From positions 15,950,682-16,014,681 of the forward strand of contig NC_061082.1 in assembly GCF_021917145.1 (NCBI RefSeq): DNA of 64,000 nt, written 5' to 3'. Of this stretch, positions 23,553 through 35,533 are shown piece by piece. Under the pieces are notes generated by a model. The model had not been told where the DNA came from. It did no database searches and saw nothing but the letters and a program-made list of their open reading frames with translations. This stretch comes from Hypomesus transpacificus (Eukaryota; Chordata; Actinopteri; Osmeriformes; Osmeridae). Position numbers and translations under genes: made by a program. How positions within the stretch are numbered: the stretch's first letter is position 1; every line of letters begins with the position of its first letter.

Positions 23553-25157
23553 TAAACATCCACACAGGAAATTGTGTCACTATGGTTTGACTCAAACTTC
23601 TGTATTATTCTGAGTGGAGCATAGCTAAACGGGGCCAGCCAGGTCTGGGATCATCTTGTAGTAAGAACCTACACCGTGCCAGGCCACAGGACACTTGGAG
23701 AGAAAGGATATAACATAATTCTACCGTCAGTTACTTGGTGAGTTCATGCTTGTTTTATGGGGTCATACCATAGGGCATTTTTATCATTAATACGCTTGAT
23801 GAATGTGTAGTAATGGGATTGAGCGAGGATGTGTGTGGGTGCGTCACCTGTCCTTTGAGATGTCCCTAACAAAAACCTGGGCACACGCAACTGTGGCTAG
23901 AACCAGTACAATTTTAGAGCCAGGAGAATCAGCAAAATCAGTTTTAACATACACATTCATTCATTGGTGCTTATATGACAGAGGTTTGGAGTTTTCTGAG
24001 GGCTTCAAAACTGAATGAATCAATCGTCATTAGGATTCCAGATATCAAATAACAGGCTTTATAGTAACACATATGACACAGAAGACCAAAACAATCAAAT
24101 CACGGCAGTGTGATAACGTGTAAAATTCCCCTGAATGAAATCACCCAGAGTTACATTTACATTTATTCATTTAGCAGACGCTTTTATCCAAAGCGACTTC
24201 CAAGAGAGAGCTTTACAAAGTGCATAGGTCACTGATAATAACAACAAGATAGCCCCACAGCATTGCGGGTAGTCAAAAACAAGAAGTACACATTGTGAAC
24301 AACCCCAAAAAAATAGTGCTAAAGGGGTTCATGGCCAGAGTCCTTCATAGGTGTTAATGGCTAGGAAACGTGTTTTGTGTAGTGCTGGGATTTGCAGTAG
24401 GCATGTGGGAGCCTGGAAGGTCACGGTGAGGACAGACCCTTCTCTGTCCCAGTGAGGTGGACACATCCGGTTGTGTGGAGGAAGGTCTTTCAGCACCTTT
24501 TCTTTCTGTGATGTGACCCCTGCAGCTGCGTTCAGAGCTTAGCGCTGGCATTGTTCTGAGGTTTCCGCCAAGGCAGTTTTTTTTTTAGTTTTTGAATGTG
24601 CCCCGAAATTTGGTGTGGGTCAACATATTGTAAGTGGCTATTGAATATGTCTCAAAGCATGTGCAAAAACAAAGCATAGGAATTGACCTGTGAACTTAAA
24701 ACAGATTAATGTAACCAGAACACAGATGAACACTGACTTTATTCTTTTGTGGCTCGGACATTTGTACTGCAGCCTAACAAATGTACATTTTCTTAGTGCT
24801 TTAGTTGTTCAGACATCTTAGCACACATACAGTTTGGAAAGCAACTCTTAAAATAACACAATGTGGCTCATAAATGTTGAGAAGCATGTGTTGCACTTCC
24901 TCAGTGAAACTAGATTTCAGTTATCGATGCAAAGGTCATATTTTTAAATAGAGATAATTTCTCATTTATTGAACACGGATTTAGTCTCAGATGACAACCA
25001 TTTACAGTAGAGTGTGGGACAGGGTTTTGCGTTTGAATACTTTCGATGATTTTGCAGTGAGCGAGATCTCCATGTACTGTACATGTTCTTGGTTGTCATA
25101 ATAACCATTGTGATCTGTCTTTGCAGGTATACAAATTCCCAACTCACTGATTCCAAA
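21709..25157. other. Intergenic region upstream of gpr183
   Basis: Contains a poly-T run (22271-22286), a GA tract (23520-23553) and, at 24150-24215, a variant of the SINE/LINE tail (TTCATTTAGCAGACGCTTTT). The intron acceptor TTTGCAG ending at 25126 shows that gpr183 has a 5' untranslated exon somewhere upstream; it was not located. Confidence 0.45.
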
Positions 25158-26258
25158 ATGGAAGTGAGATCCACCACACAACCTCCACCCTCCTTCTCCT
25201 CTTTCTCCTCATCTCCCAACTCCAGCACCAACTGCAGTACCCTGTATGCCCACCGGGAGTATTCCAGAGTTCTCATCCCTCTGTTCTACATCGTTGTCTT
25301 CCTTGTGGGCTTGCTGGGCAACACGTTGGCACTGCACGTCATCCGGCAAAACCTGAAAAAGATGAACGCCACCACCCTTTACTCCCTGAACCTGGTGGTG
25401 TCTGACATCCTGTTCACCCTGTCCCTGCCTCTGCGCATCATCTACTACGCCCTGGGCTTCCACTGGCCAATGGGAGAGGCCCTCTGCAAGTTCACAGGCC
25501 TCCTGTTCTACCTCAACACCTACGCCGGCGTCAACTTCATGACCTGCCTCAGCGTGGACCGCTTCATCGCCGTGGTGCTGCCGCTGCGGTTTTCCCGCTT
25601 CCGCAAGGTCGGCCACGTGCGCTACATCTGCGTGGCAGTGTGGGCGGTGGTTCTGATGCAGACGCTGCCCCTCCTCTCTATGTCCATGACCCACACCGAA
25701 CCGGACGGCCACGTCACCTGCATGGAGTATCCCAACTTCGAGAAGGTGCCCAACATCGCCTACATGCTGATTGGCGCCGTGTTCCTAGGTTACGGCATCC
25801 CCGTGGTAACCATCCTGGTGTGCTACTCGGTCCTGTGTTTCAAGCTCCGCCTGACGGCCCGCGCCAATCACCTGACGGATAAGTCGGGTCGGAGCCGCAA
25901 GGCCATCGGCGTCATCTGCTGCGTGTCGCTGGTGTTCGTCGTGTGTTTCAGCCCCTACCACATCGACCTGCTGCAGTACATGGTCCGCAAGCTGGTCTCC
26001 GAGCCGGACTGCGCGGAACTCACGGCCTTCCAGGTGTCGTTGCACTTCACCGTGTGCTTGATGAACCTCAACTCTTGCTTGGACCCCTTCATCTACTTCT
26101 TTGCCTGCAAGGGCTACAAGAGGAAAGTCCTGAAGCTGCTGAAGAGGCAGGTGAGCGTGTCCTTCTCCAGCGCCGTCCGAACCTCGCCCGAGGGCTCGTC
26201 ACGGGACATGATCGACGGGAACAAGATTTACTTCAATTCTTCCAGGTACAACTCGTGA
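25158..26258 (+). CDS. gpr183: GPR183 (EBI2) oxysterol receptor, 366 aa
   Basis: Class A GPCR with a single coding exon. Similarity to GPR183 is strong along its length, notably KKMNATTLYSLNLVVSDILF (TM2 region), TYAGVNFMTCLSVDRF, CMEYPNF in loop 2, CFSPYH in TM6, and FFACKGYKRKVLKLLKRQVS in the tail. The receptor binds 7alpha,25-dihydroxycholesterol and guides B cell and other leukocyte migration (family knowledge). The G-protein motif is DRF and the TM7 motif DPFIY, as in the family. The N-terminal NSSTNCS provides glycosylation sites. The ATG at 25158 was chosen because a splice acceptor at 25126 would remove the upstream in-frame ATG at 25083. Polyadenylation signals AATAAA lie near 26663 and 26875. 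gpr18 follows in the same orientation, as in other vertebrates. Confidence 0.93.
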   Translation: MEVRSTTQPPPSFSSFSSSPNSSTNCSTLYAHREYSRVLIPLFYIVVFLVGLLGNTLALHVIRQNLKKMNATTLYSLNLVVSDILFTLSLPLRIIYYALGFHWPMGEALCKFTGLLFYLNTYAGVNFMTCLSVDRFIAVVLPLRFSRFRKVGHVRYICVAVWAVVLMQTLPLLSMSMTHTEPDGHVTCMEYPNFEKVPNIAYMLIGAVFLGYGIPVVTILVCYSVLCFKLRLTARANHLTDKSGRSRKAIGVICCVSLVFVVCFSPYHIDLLQYMVRKLVSEPDCAELTAFQVSLHFTVCLMNLNSCLDPFIYFFACKGYKRKVLKLLKRQVSVSFSSAVRTSPEGSSRDMIDGNKIYFNSSRYNS

Positions 26259-28868
26259 AGGGGGACAGCGGGAGGGGGACAGAGGAGAGATATGACGGGT
26301 TTCAGGGTGGTGCTGTGCTACTCATTTGACCGGATTGAAAGGAGATTCACACATTCGAGCGTCGTGGTATCCTTGTTTTACACTTTTGCTCAATGTGGAG
26401 TTGAAGTGTGAGGAAATCAAGACAGTATTTGTCAAGGCATCAGGCATCGTCAGCCAGACTCATGGCTATGTTGCTTTTCTGATTCAACAAAGCCACAACA
26501 TTGCATCATCCAGAAAAACATGGTATGACTTCATATTAAGCATACTAGCATGTTCTCATTAGTTCTCATCAGGTCCCTCTGGTGGAGAGTAGAGCCGAGG
26601 TGACAGAAACTGAAATCAAAGGGTTGTTCCTCTTACAGTTTCAGAAGACACAATCTCATTTTAATAAACACGTTGTCTGTACTGTACCAATAGTAGGAGA
26701 AAATTAGGATTTCAGATTATTTCATTTGTGGAATTCTTTTCAAACATCGAGATCTGTAGTGTTCGCCTCATGTACATATTGTTGTTGCACAGTTGTTCAT
26801 GATGTAAAGCTTGTGAATGGACCTTCTTTTTGCAAGAGCGTTCAAGGGCCATTCTTATTGTCATTGCATTTCTAATAAATATTTCACAGGGAAAATACTA
26901 GTGGTATTTTTCTGTAAGCAATGGTGTTTAAACGTGATTGTGAACCACTGTGCGACCAGTTTAGCCTCTAGAGGGCAATGTTATACAGAAGTAAGAAGAC
27001 GACTGACATATCCCTATCTTGGTTACTGATGTCTAGAGTTCGAATTCAGTGTCCTAGCGCCTAGCGGTCATAGATAGCATTTGCTGTATTAAAACAGTCA
27101 GTATTAAAACAATATTAGATTTGGAATTAATCTTCTCATACATAGCATTTGGCAGTTCCTCACAAATATTACATGTACAGTTATAAATACCAAAGAGAAA
27201 CAGACTTGCAGAGGCAAGCACATGACAAAGACAACATCACACAGACTGTTGTCAAAACAACATATTGCAATGAACACAATACACCATCTGGTCGCTGAAA
27301 TGTATCAGACAGTCAGAGAGGGAGACAGGGAGAGTAGCAGAGAGGTAATTATATCCAGGGAAATCATTTAGATGAATGGCATTTCTACTCATTAAAGCTA
27401 CTTCCATCATATTCAGCGTTTAATATCATATGGAATAAAAATTACGCATTACCAGAGCATGGAAGGTTATTATGGAAGGGCATGCAATAAAAAACTAAAC
27501 AGCATCCTCAACTCCTCGCCGTCAACAACTCAGTCTCTTGGGAGTTGTAGTCCATTTGTAGTCCAAATCTGAGAACAGTTTGTGGTTATTTATATAGCTC
27601 TAAGTAAAAGGTTGTTTCTCTGAGTTTCTGCATGTGGACTGATTCTCTATCCAGTCAGTTTTATTACAGAAGCGTCTGGGTCACCCAGTGTGACAGCCAT
27701 ATCTCTGATCCTATCCACATTACACTACAACCGACGTACATCAGAGTATTAGAAACACCATGTAACCTTTAAAAGAAATCAAATGGCCTGTGCAGAACGG
27801 TTCCATGGCTTAGAGGAGGAAATATCACAGAGGTGGTGCGGGAAAGTGTGACAGAGTTGCTGTTCCATTGTGTGTAAGATGTTCCAGTGGGGGAGACGGT
27901 CTGTGATGCTTGTGGAAATCGTAAGACCGGAGATGACATTTTCTTTCAGCCTGAAAGTTAGGTTGATATGTGTCCCATGTGAGCTGGCTGTCAGCATGTG
28001 TATGTGCTGTCCCCAATGGACAGATGTTCATGAATGGACACACGTTCATGCACACACGAACACACACGCATGCAGAGACTTAGCTTCAACTCACAAACAC
28101 AAACACCCACTCTCCTCCTCCAATAAGTATTCTGGTCCAGTTTGACCTTGGGCGTTTCACCTGTGCGCTGCGGCTTGCATGCATCAAGAGCGGTGGAGGC
28201 GGAGGTATAAAACCGTCTCACGGCGAGGACAGTGCTAAAGTGTCTATTACTGCCATCTTATTTCCTGTTTATATGGCAACTGCCTCAACATCCTGTTTTT
28301 AATTACATCTCGCAGGCAGCAGATGCTTCTCACAGCCAACCTGCTGTGGATGACTCCCCTGAGAACTAATGTGCTGTGACAGACCCCACTTTTCCAATCA
28401 ATAACTCGCCCTAAATCTGCCATCGCTCTGTCTGCCACCCGCACGCACGCACGCCAACACACACACTCCCCCTTCTAATGGCACATCATTTTCTTTAAGG
28501 GGGTGTAATTGGAGACTGCAAACATTTTCGCTTTTTGCTCCGTTTGTCTTTCTAGTGTTGCTGTAGCTTTGTGAGCTTTACAGTAACTGTGGTGGGGGGG
28601 GTGTGGGGGGGGGGGTGGCTGAACAGGATGTTAGGAGGTGGAGGGGGGAGGGAGGGGGGCTTCAGCCTCTAGTCGGTCGCACCATGTCATCCGTTGCACT
28701 GAACTAAAAAAAAAACAGATTCACTTCCCATTCGCGTGGCTCGAACTCAGCCCCGAGTGAGAACGTCAGTGAGAAAGTCAATCGGCCGCCGTTCCTCTAT
28801 ACAGTAGCTTGCACGGGTGGGATGAAGAGAGAGGCCTGTCCATCGGGATGGTGAGAATCTAGAAGAAC
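26259..28868. other. Spacer between gpr183 and gpr18
   Basis: Holds the gpr183 3' untranslated region to about 26890. Further on there is a TATAAAA box at 28206-28212 and a G-rich tract (28591-28617) upstream of gpr18. No other gene is seen. Confidence 0.5.
28206..28212 (+). promoter_or_regulatory. TATA-like box, possible gpr18 promoter
   Basis: TATAAAA in a GC-rich setting about 660 bases before the first coding exon of gpr18. It would imply a long 5' leader; a start nearer the exon is equally possible. Confidence 0.25.
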
Positions 28869-30716
28869 ATGGACTCTGCGGCCGTCCCAGAGGTAAGCAT
28901 AAGATGTTAGGTCATGTTACTGGAAAAGAGACTTTTGAATATTTCAAGCAAGCAGTCTGACAAGTTACATTCGCACTGGGAGGTGTACATGTGGCTTAGT
29001 GTTACCTTGCCATGGTTAGGATAGGGAACGCAACTTGGTTTTCCTTCGTTTGCTTTCCTTTATCATGGTGCTGTTATTGTCGTGTAATATTCTTGAAAGA
29101 ATCTGGCATGATTTAAACACGTCAGCTCAAAAACAGATACATTACATCTCTAAGGGAGGAAGGTGGTTCTGGGCGGCAGAGGCATTTACAAGAAATTGCA
29201 AAATCCAAGGGAATCGTTTTTGAAGTTACACTTCTTTATTTAAAAAAAAAACACTTCCTTATACTCATGTGAATTAAGGATGGGTATTGTGAAGTGTCTG
29301 AGATCATACCATAATGCAGCATGGAACTTGACGTAGCAGATGTTGTCGCCTCTTATTTCTGTGGTTGTGGACATCAAATACTGTACGATCTAAGCTGAAG
29401 CATAGAGCTACAGTCAGCCGCATCCACAGTCAGACTGAAACTCGTGTCTTCCTCTTCATCTCGTGTGGAGGCTGCAGCTGCACTGCTATTAAAAAAACAT
29501 TCAAATCATTGAGTAACCGGGTTGTGCAAACTGTAAACACGTTTATATCTTCTGCCCCAAGATATGCCATACAGTACTTTATCTACAAAGTGGTTCACTT
29601 CCATTTTTTGGACCTTTACATTCATCACACTTGGAGGTCGTAGATAATTGTTGTGTTTCACCGAGTTTTTTCCTCATGACTCTCTGTCCTCTGCAGTCAA
29701 ACAGGATTTGGCCTAACGTCTCCAAGGCAGCTGTCAGCCTGGACCCATCTGATGAGCTGATGCCCGCTGAATATCGCATTGCCAGTCTCGTGTTTTACAG
29801 CGTCCTCCTGGCCATCGGCGTGGTCGTCAACCTCACGGCATTGTGGGTGTTCGCCCTCACCACCAAGCGCAGGAACTCCGTCACCGTCTACATGATCAAC
29901 GTGGCCGTGGTGGACCTCCTCTTCATCTTCCTCCTGCCCTTCAGGATGGTCTACTACGCCATGGACCGCTGGCCCTTCGGCGACTTTTTCTGCCGCGTCA
30001 CGGCCGCGCTCACCGTCTTCTACCCCTGCATCGCGCTGTGGCTGTTCGCCATGATCAGCGCCGACCGCTACGTGGCCATCGTCCAACCGAGACACAGCAA
30101 GGAGCTCAAGAACATCCCCAAGGCCTTGCTGGCGTGCGTGGGCGTCTGGCTCATGACGCTGGGGAGCACCGTGCCCCTCCTCTTCCCCGACGACGACCCC
30201 GACGCCGCCGCCAACTTCACCACGTGCCTGAAGATGACCGACATCGTCCACCTACGCCGCGACAACCCCGTCCACTTTGCCCGTCTCGTCTTTTTCTTCC
30301 TGGTGCCCGTCGGCATCATGATCGGCTGCTACGTGGTCATCGTGGACAACCTGGTCCACGGGCGCACCTCCAAGCTCAAGCCCAAGGTGAAGGAGAAGTC
30401 CATCCGCATCATCATCACGCTCATCGTCCAGATGCTGGTGTGCTTCGTGCCCTACCACGTGTGCCTGGTGGTCCTGCTCCTCCAGAGGGCTGGGGGAGGG
30501 GACTTCAACGTTTGGGCGGCCTTCACCACCTTCCTGATGAACCTCAGCACGGTGCTGGACATCATCCTCTACTACATCGTCTCCAAGCAGTTCCAGGACC
30601 GCGTGATCAGCGTGATCCTCTACAGGAACTACCTGCGGAGCGTGCGCCGGAAGAGCCGGCACACGCATACGGGCAGCGTCAGGTCGCTTAGCAACCTGAC
30701 CAGCGCCATGATCTGA
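28869..30716 (+). CDS. gpr18: GPR18 (N-arachidonyl glycine receptor), 347 aa, two coding exons
   Basis: Exon 1 is 28869-28892 (8 codons, MDSAAVPE) ending at a good donor (GAG|GTAAGC). Exon 2 is 29697-30716 after CTCTGCAG, in phase 0. The main exon has all seven membrane segments and matches GPR18 closely: VYMINVAVVDLLFIFLLPFR (TM2), ALTVFYPCIALWLFA, SADRY (DRY motif), the loop HGRTSKLKPKVKEKSIRIII, AFTTFLMNLSTVLD, and YRNYLRSVRRKS in the tail. It is a class A receptor of immune cells with lipid ligands proposed for it. NVS near the start is a glycosylation site. The TM7 motif is DIILYY rather than NPxxY, as in the family. The short first coding exon is inferred from matching splice sites and phase. 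The 3' untranslated region has AATAAA near 31086. Confidence 0.9.
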
Positions 30717-30932
30717 GGAGGAAGATGGGGGAGTTGAGGAACTGAGAGACTCCTGTGCCGGCGTATTGACAAGAGCCATGTCACACGGATTACTAGCGTG
30801 TTTTCTCATACAAACACTGTTTAATTCATTTTCGAGATTCCAATTCACACTGTGGAAGTGTTGTGTTCTGTTAGCGTAAACGTCTGCTTTCAAGACTGAT
30901 TGGTTTACACCTGAGACTTGTGGAATATAAAG

Positions 30933-30963
<31 letters not shown>

Positions 30964-33900
30964 GCGTACAAGCATGTCCTCATACATGCACACACAAACA
31001 CACACACCCGTATGCAAACACACAAGCATGCACACACACACCGGCCTCACTTTGTATTCAGTATTCTGTAGGCCTGTTGAGATAAAAATAAACTCTTGCT
31101 CACGTCTAACTACCGAATCTGTTTCGGATTGTCACATTGTAAGTTGTGTGTCCTCCAAGACCACAATATCTCTCTCTCTGTCATCTGTCTGTTTCATAAC
31201 TTAAATCTAGTCCGCCTGCTCGGAGGTTCAGAGCTGTAGACAGGACACTGTGGTCTCTTTATCTTCTTTCACTGAGACATCATTGTAAAATGTGTCAACC
31301 TTGTCTTGTAGATGTTATCATTTCGATTTGATACAGAACGACAATAATCCTCAACATAAGGTCGTGACATATGTACATACATATATAAAATGACTTTTGT
31401 TGTTTTGTTGCCACAGCAGTTTGTGTTTTTGTGTGCTCAGTATGTACAGTGCAGTGAGGGAGCAGGGGCTGTTCAACCCTGCCAGAGGGAGGTGCTGTGC
31501 TACTGGAAATGAGACGGCGGAAAAATGGAGATGAGATGCAGTTATACAACCTGACCAGGAGGTGGCAGCACACCCTGGTGAACAGGACAGAGCCACCTGT
31601 CCAGGAGAATCAGCTCAACAGGAGTACAGGAGCGTTGATCCCACTGGATCATGCTAACGTGTTAAGTGTTGAGAAAGAGAAGAAAGATAGGTAGGGTAAA
31701 AGTGACTTCCATCTGTATTTTATTAGATTGACATGTTTTGTTCGTTTCTTTTCTGAGTTGGAGTATGTGAGAAGGCCCTACATGAACAAACATGAAAATA
31801 TGTTGCTGTTGTCGAATTGCCTATGAGTAAGATGGTAAGTGTGGACCAGACCACACAGTGAGTCTAATCTTTACTGGATGGCTGGGTGACTAGGTGACTG
31901 CATAGCCAGTGACTCATGATGGTGGGTTGTCTAGGGTCTGTGGTTGTATTCCCACCTGTGCTTTAGCAATTTACACCATCCAGGATCTGTATATCAGCGA
32001 AGGGATATTCAATTGAATAGCATATTGTCTACCATGTTGCGTGTGAGAGGAAATGACTCTTAACTCGTTTCCCCATCTCTCTGGCTAGGATAAAAGATCA
32101 ACAACTGATTATGCTTCCGTGCTCGACTGGAAGTGACGAGGGTAGATGAATGATACTGGTGGGACGTTGTGAGTTGGGTATACTCGGGTTGGGATATCCA
32201 GACTGCCACCCGTACTGTGGTCCATCTTTAACATGTTTGGTTTATTGTTCATTGGTTCTGCCCAAATACAATTTTATTATTCACTCATTCAGTCAATGGG
32301 ATTTATAACCGAGGAGGTCAGAGGTCAAATCAAGCAGGGGTGGGTTCTGTCTGTTCCACCTGTTACGCATCAAAGAGAAACCTAAGACGCTCTGCACAGC
32401 GACTGACATTTAAAACAATTACGTTTCCTGTCGAGTCCCTGTGATGAATTATCCGGAAGCTTTACTCTGCCGCAACTCGAAATCTTCACAACAAGCGCCT
32501 TTGTTGTCTCGAAAAATTAATGAAAACAAGATTGTCTTTCATTCGAGCTGATCCAACAGCGCGACAGCCAGCTGCTCTTCTCTGGGAATAAAAACAGTCA
32601 GCATTAAACGAAGCTCGGTGAAAATACCTTTTCTCCCGCCGCTCGTGTGGAAAACAAATCAGGCGACGAGCTCAGTGGCCATCTGTTTCGTTATTTGATA
32701 TGTGTGAATACATGTTGTAATGACTTTGTTTGTGAATCGCTCGGCTCGGCGGAACACACGAGAGCTCTCCAAGTACTGGAGTGTTCAAAGCTAATCATAT
32801 AATTGGACACAATAGTCGATGACAAATGGAGACGCGCGCAGCCAGCCAGCTGGGGAAGTGAATATGTAATCATTGTAAAATCATATCATTTTGCATATTT
32901 GAAGACAGCTTAATAGAGTTTGCGTGTCAGCACACTATCAAGTGATGATCAGAGCGGCCGTCCCTGGATTTGTTTTCCAAATATTGCTTTGATTGGGCGA
33001 TCCGTCACACGGGGCTCGCGCTCGTCTCCAGATCTCAACTCGTGAGCACCGACACGAAGTACGCAGGGCCCTCGTCGCACGAGGCCTCCCGTCGGTGTGC
33101 CTGTTCATCGGGCACACATCCCAACATTCCCAAGACAGGTTGGTCATTATTAAAGTAAGTTTCAGTCATTCCCAACCACGGCGTGCCCCAACTGGCCTAT
33201 TGGAGCATAAACAGCTGATTCGTCAGTCATTCCATGAGTCGTCGTCGAAAGAACGGCTTTCGTAACTGTACATGGGAGTACAGTAAGCCCCATGCTTGGA
33301 CTTCATCGCCAGCCCTCATGCTGTTTCCATTACAGCCTATAGGAACATGAAAGAACCCTGCAGTAATTACGCACTGCCTCGGCCTCCACCAGACCCCCAC
33401 AACAAGCCTCCACAGGGCCCAGCTATGTTAGGGGCATTAGCTACCTGCACATGTCTCCATTTACATCATTTAGACGTTCTCTTAGGGCACTTCAATACAC
33501 AGTGCCCCCCCCCCCCCCCTCCCCAGCAGGCTCCACCCCACTCCCCGGCCCCCCTCTCCCAATCGAGTTGACTGTGGGGGTGTAGGGGGGACCCTCCCAG
33601 CCAACCGAAGGAAATGAGAGGCACATGTGTGTACCTAGTGGTGCTGCAGAGGCTCCCCCTGGTGAGTTTCTGGTTGAGAGCTCTACATTAATGGATTCCT
33701 TTTGTCTGCTACACAGGCCTGGGAAGTGCAGGTACTGTTCATGTCTATGGTAGCAGGCGGAACGCTCAAGCCACATGTGGCTGTTCTGTGCTCTGTAGGA
33801 GCTGGAAGATCAGTACTGGGATATTTAGCGCACACACACACACACACATGCAGTCGTCGTCGTCGTCCCCTCCCCCACGCACACACACACTCGGGCCTTT

Positions 33901-34740
33901 TGCGTTGGCAAATGAAATGTACACCACAAAGTCTTCCGTCTCCATTATAAGAGGATAACGCGCTGCGAGGCGCTGTGCTCGCTATCAAACTGACTCCAAT
34001 TGACCCTGCCGTTAGCGCGCCGCAGAGAGAGGGAGAGGAAGGACCGAGGAGGAAATGTATGGCCTTGATTACAGCCCGCGTGTCTATTTTAGCAGATTGT
34101 TTGCTGCTGATTCACACACATAGCAAGACGCGGCGCCATTAGTGCACATAAATAATGTAGAACGCCCCCGCCCCCCCCCCCCTCCCCCTTTTTTTCCGAC
34201 TCTACTCAGCTAAGTGGCTGGAAACCTCAGGCTGCTCTTGTCAGGTTCTCTATAGATTAGTACGAGATTTATTTGAAGTTGGTAAAGCGCTGTGTTCTTG
34301 ACAGCGTTCAGAGGGGATCGAGTGTTCTGAACCGCACACAGGGAGGGGAGGGGGGGGGGGGTGTTGGCGGTACTGTTTTTAATTGTATCATGTGAAGTGG
34401 GGATGGGACAGTGGCCTGGCTGGGACGGGTGTGTTAATATTTAATCCAGTCTCACTTTGGCGTCCTCTTGAGCTGTGCTATCGCCAGCCCCAGACCGAGA
34501 GAGCTACATTACAACCAGCGTGGATAACAGGACGTGAGGGTGCGGATGTCGTCATTCTCAAACGCGGCCTTGCTCGGGAAGTTTCCGGATGAGAGCGAGA
34601 CTCGGGTGGAGACCGATGTTCCTGAACAGTGTTTTCTCCTTTGCACCACGGTGCGGATAGCCGCGGAGGAATCCAAGGAAAGGAAGAATGTAAGACCTTG
34701 TTTTACAAAGCAATCAGGCCCTACTGCCTGTGTGAGTGGA

Positions 34741-34831
<91 letters not shown>

Positions 34832-34941
34832 AATAAACAGATAGAGATGAGACCGAGGAAGAGATTGAGCAACAAAGAGAGAGACAAACACAGGGAAAGA
34901 AAGGAAGGGAGGGGGATAGAGAGGCAGGGAGAAATAGAGAG

Positions 34942-34995
<54 letters not shown>

Positions 34996-35335
34996 GAGAG
35001 ACAGACTGGGGAGGAAGGAGAGGGAGAGCGGTGTGGAAGGGAGCGAGGGAAGGAGGGAGGTGTGTGCCGGAGTTCAGAGTGGCCCCTCTGTGTGCTCATC
35101 ACGTCTGCTCTCCCTGAGCTCAATTACAGGATTGGTGCTCAGGAAGGAAACTTCATCATGTCATACAGATGTCTTCACTGGCGGAGAGAGGGAAAGGACG
35201 CATGGCATCATTTAACATGACAGGATCTGAATCACTTGAACAGAAACATACATAACCCACTGGACACAGACAGCACTCTCCTCAGCGCTGGCTGATATTT
35301 ACAGCGTATAGATGTAGATATACTGTATATAGGTA
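30717..35335. other. Intergenic region between gpr18 and dach1, left part
   Basis: Includes the gpr18 3' untranslated region, CA tracts (30932-30957), poly-C/G runs (33502-33516, 34347-34360) and GA tracts. The stretch 32370-32960 is low in repeats, with SOX-like CCTTTGTTGTC and homeodomain-like AATTAATG motifs, and looks like conserved regulatory DNA. No gene was recognised. Confidence 0.4.
34738..34828 (+). repeat. (GA)n microsatellite
   Basis: About 90 bases of nearly pure GA dinucleotides; a second block lies at 34940-34991. Confidence 0.97.
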
Positions 35336-35533
35336 TACATTTACATTTAGTCATTTAGCAGACGCTCTTATCCAGAGCGACTTTCAGTAAGTACAGCGAC
35401 ATTCCCCCCCGAGGCAAGTAGGGTGAAGTACGTTGCCCAAGGACACAACATAATTTGGCATGGCCGGGATTTCAAACCAGCGACCTTCTGATGACTAGCC
35501 CAATTCCCTAACCGCTCAGCCACTTGACTCCCT
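35336..35533 (-). repeat. tRNA-derived SINE
   Basis: Reverse-orientation copy of the element at 9407-9598: tail ACATTTAGTCATTTAGCAGA on the left, tRNA-like head (ACCGCTCAGCCACTTGACTCC) on the right. Both internal promoter boxes are recognisable but mutated. Confidence 0.78.

Noticed and set aside
25209..25712. Minus-strand frame within gpr183
   Set aside because: Shadow of a GC-rich GPCR gene; no family similarity and no splice or start context.
29843..30691. 282-residue plus-strand frame inside gpr18
   Set aside because: Arg/His/Pro-rich translation in the wrong frame of gpr18; the true frame has all GPCR motifs.
30252..31037. 261-residue minus-strand frame
   Set aside because: Antisense to gpr18 and a CA repeat; composition explained by those.
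34509..35215. Ser/Leu- or Arg/Glu-repeat proteins at GA tracts (also 40498-41029, 55149-55459, 59449-59735)
   Set aside because: Products of translating microsatellites; no conserved domain.
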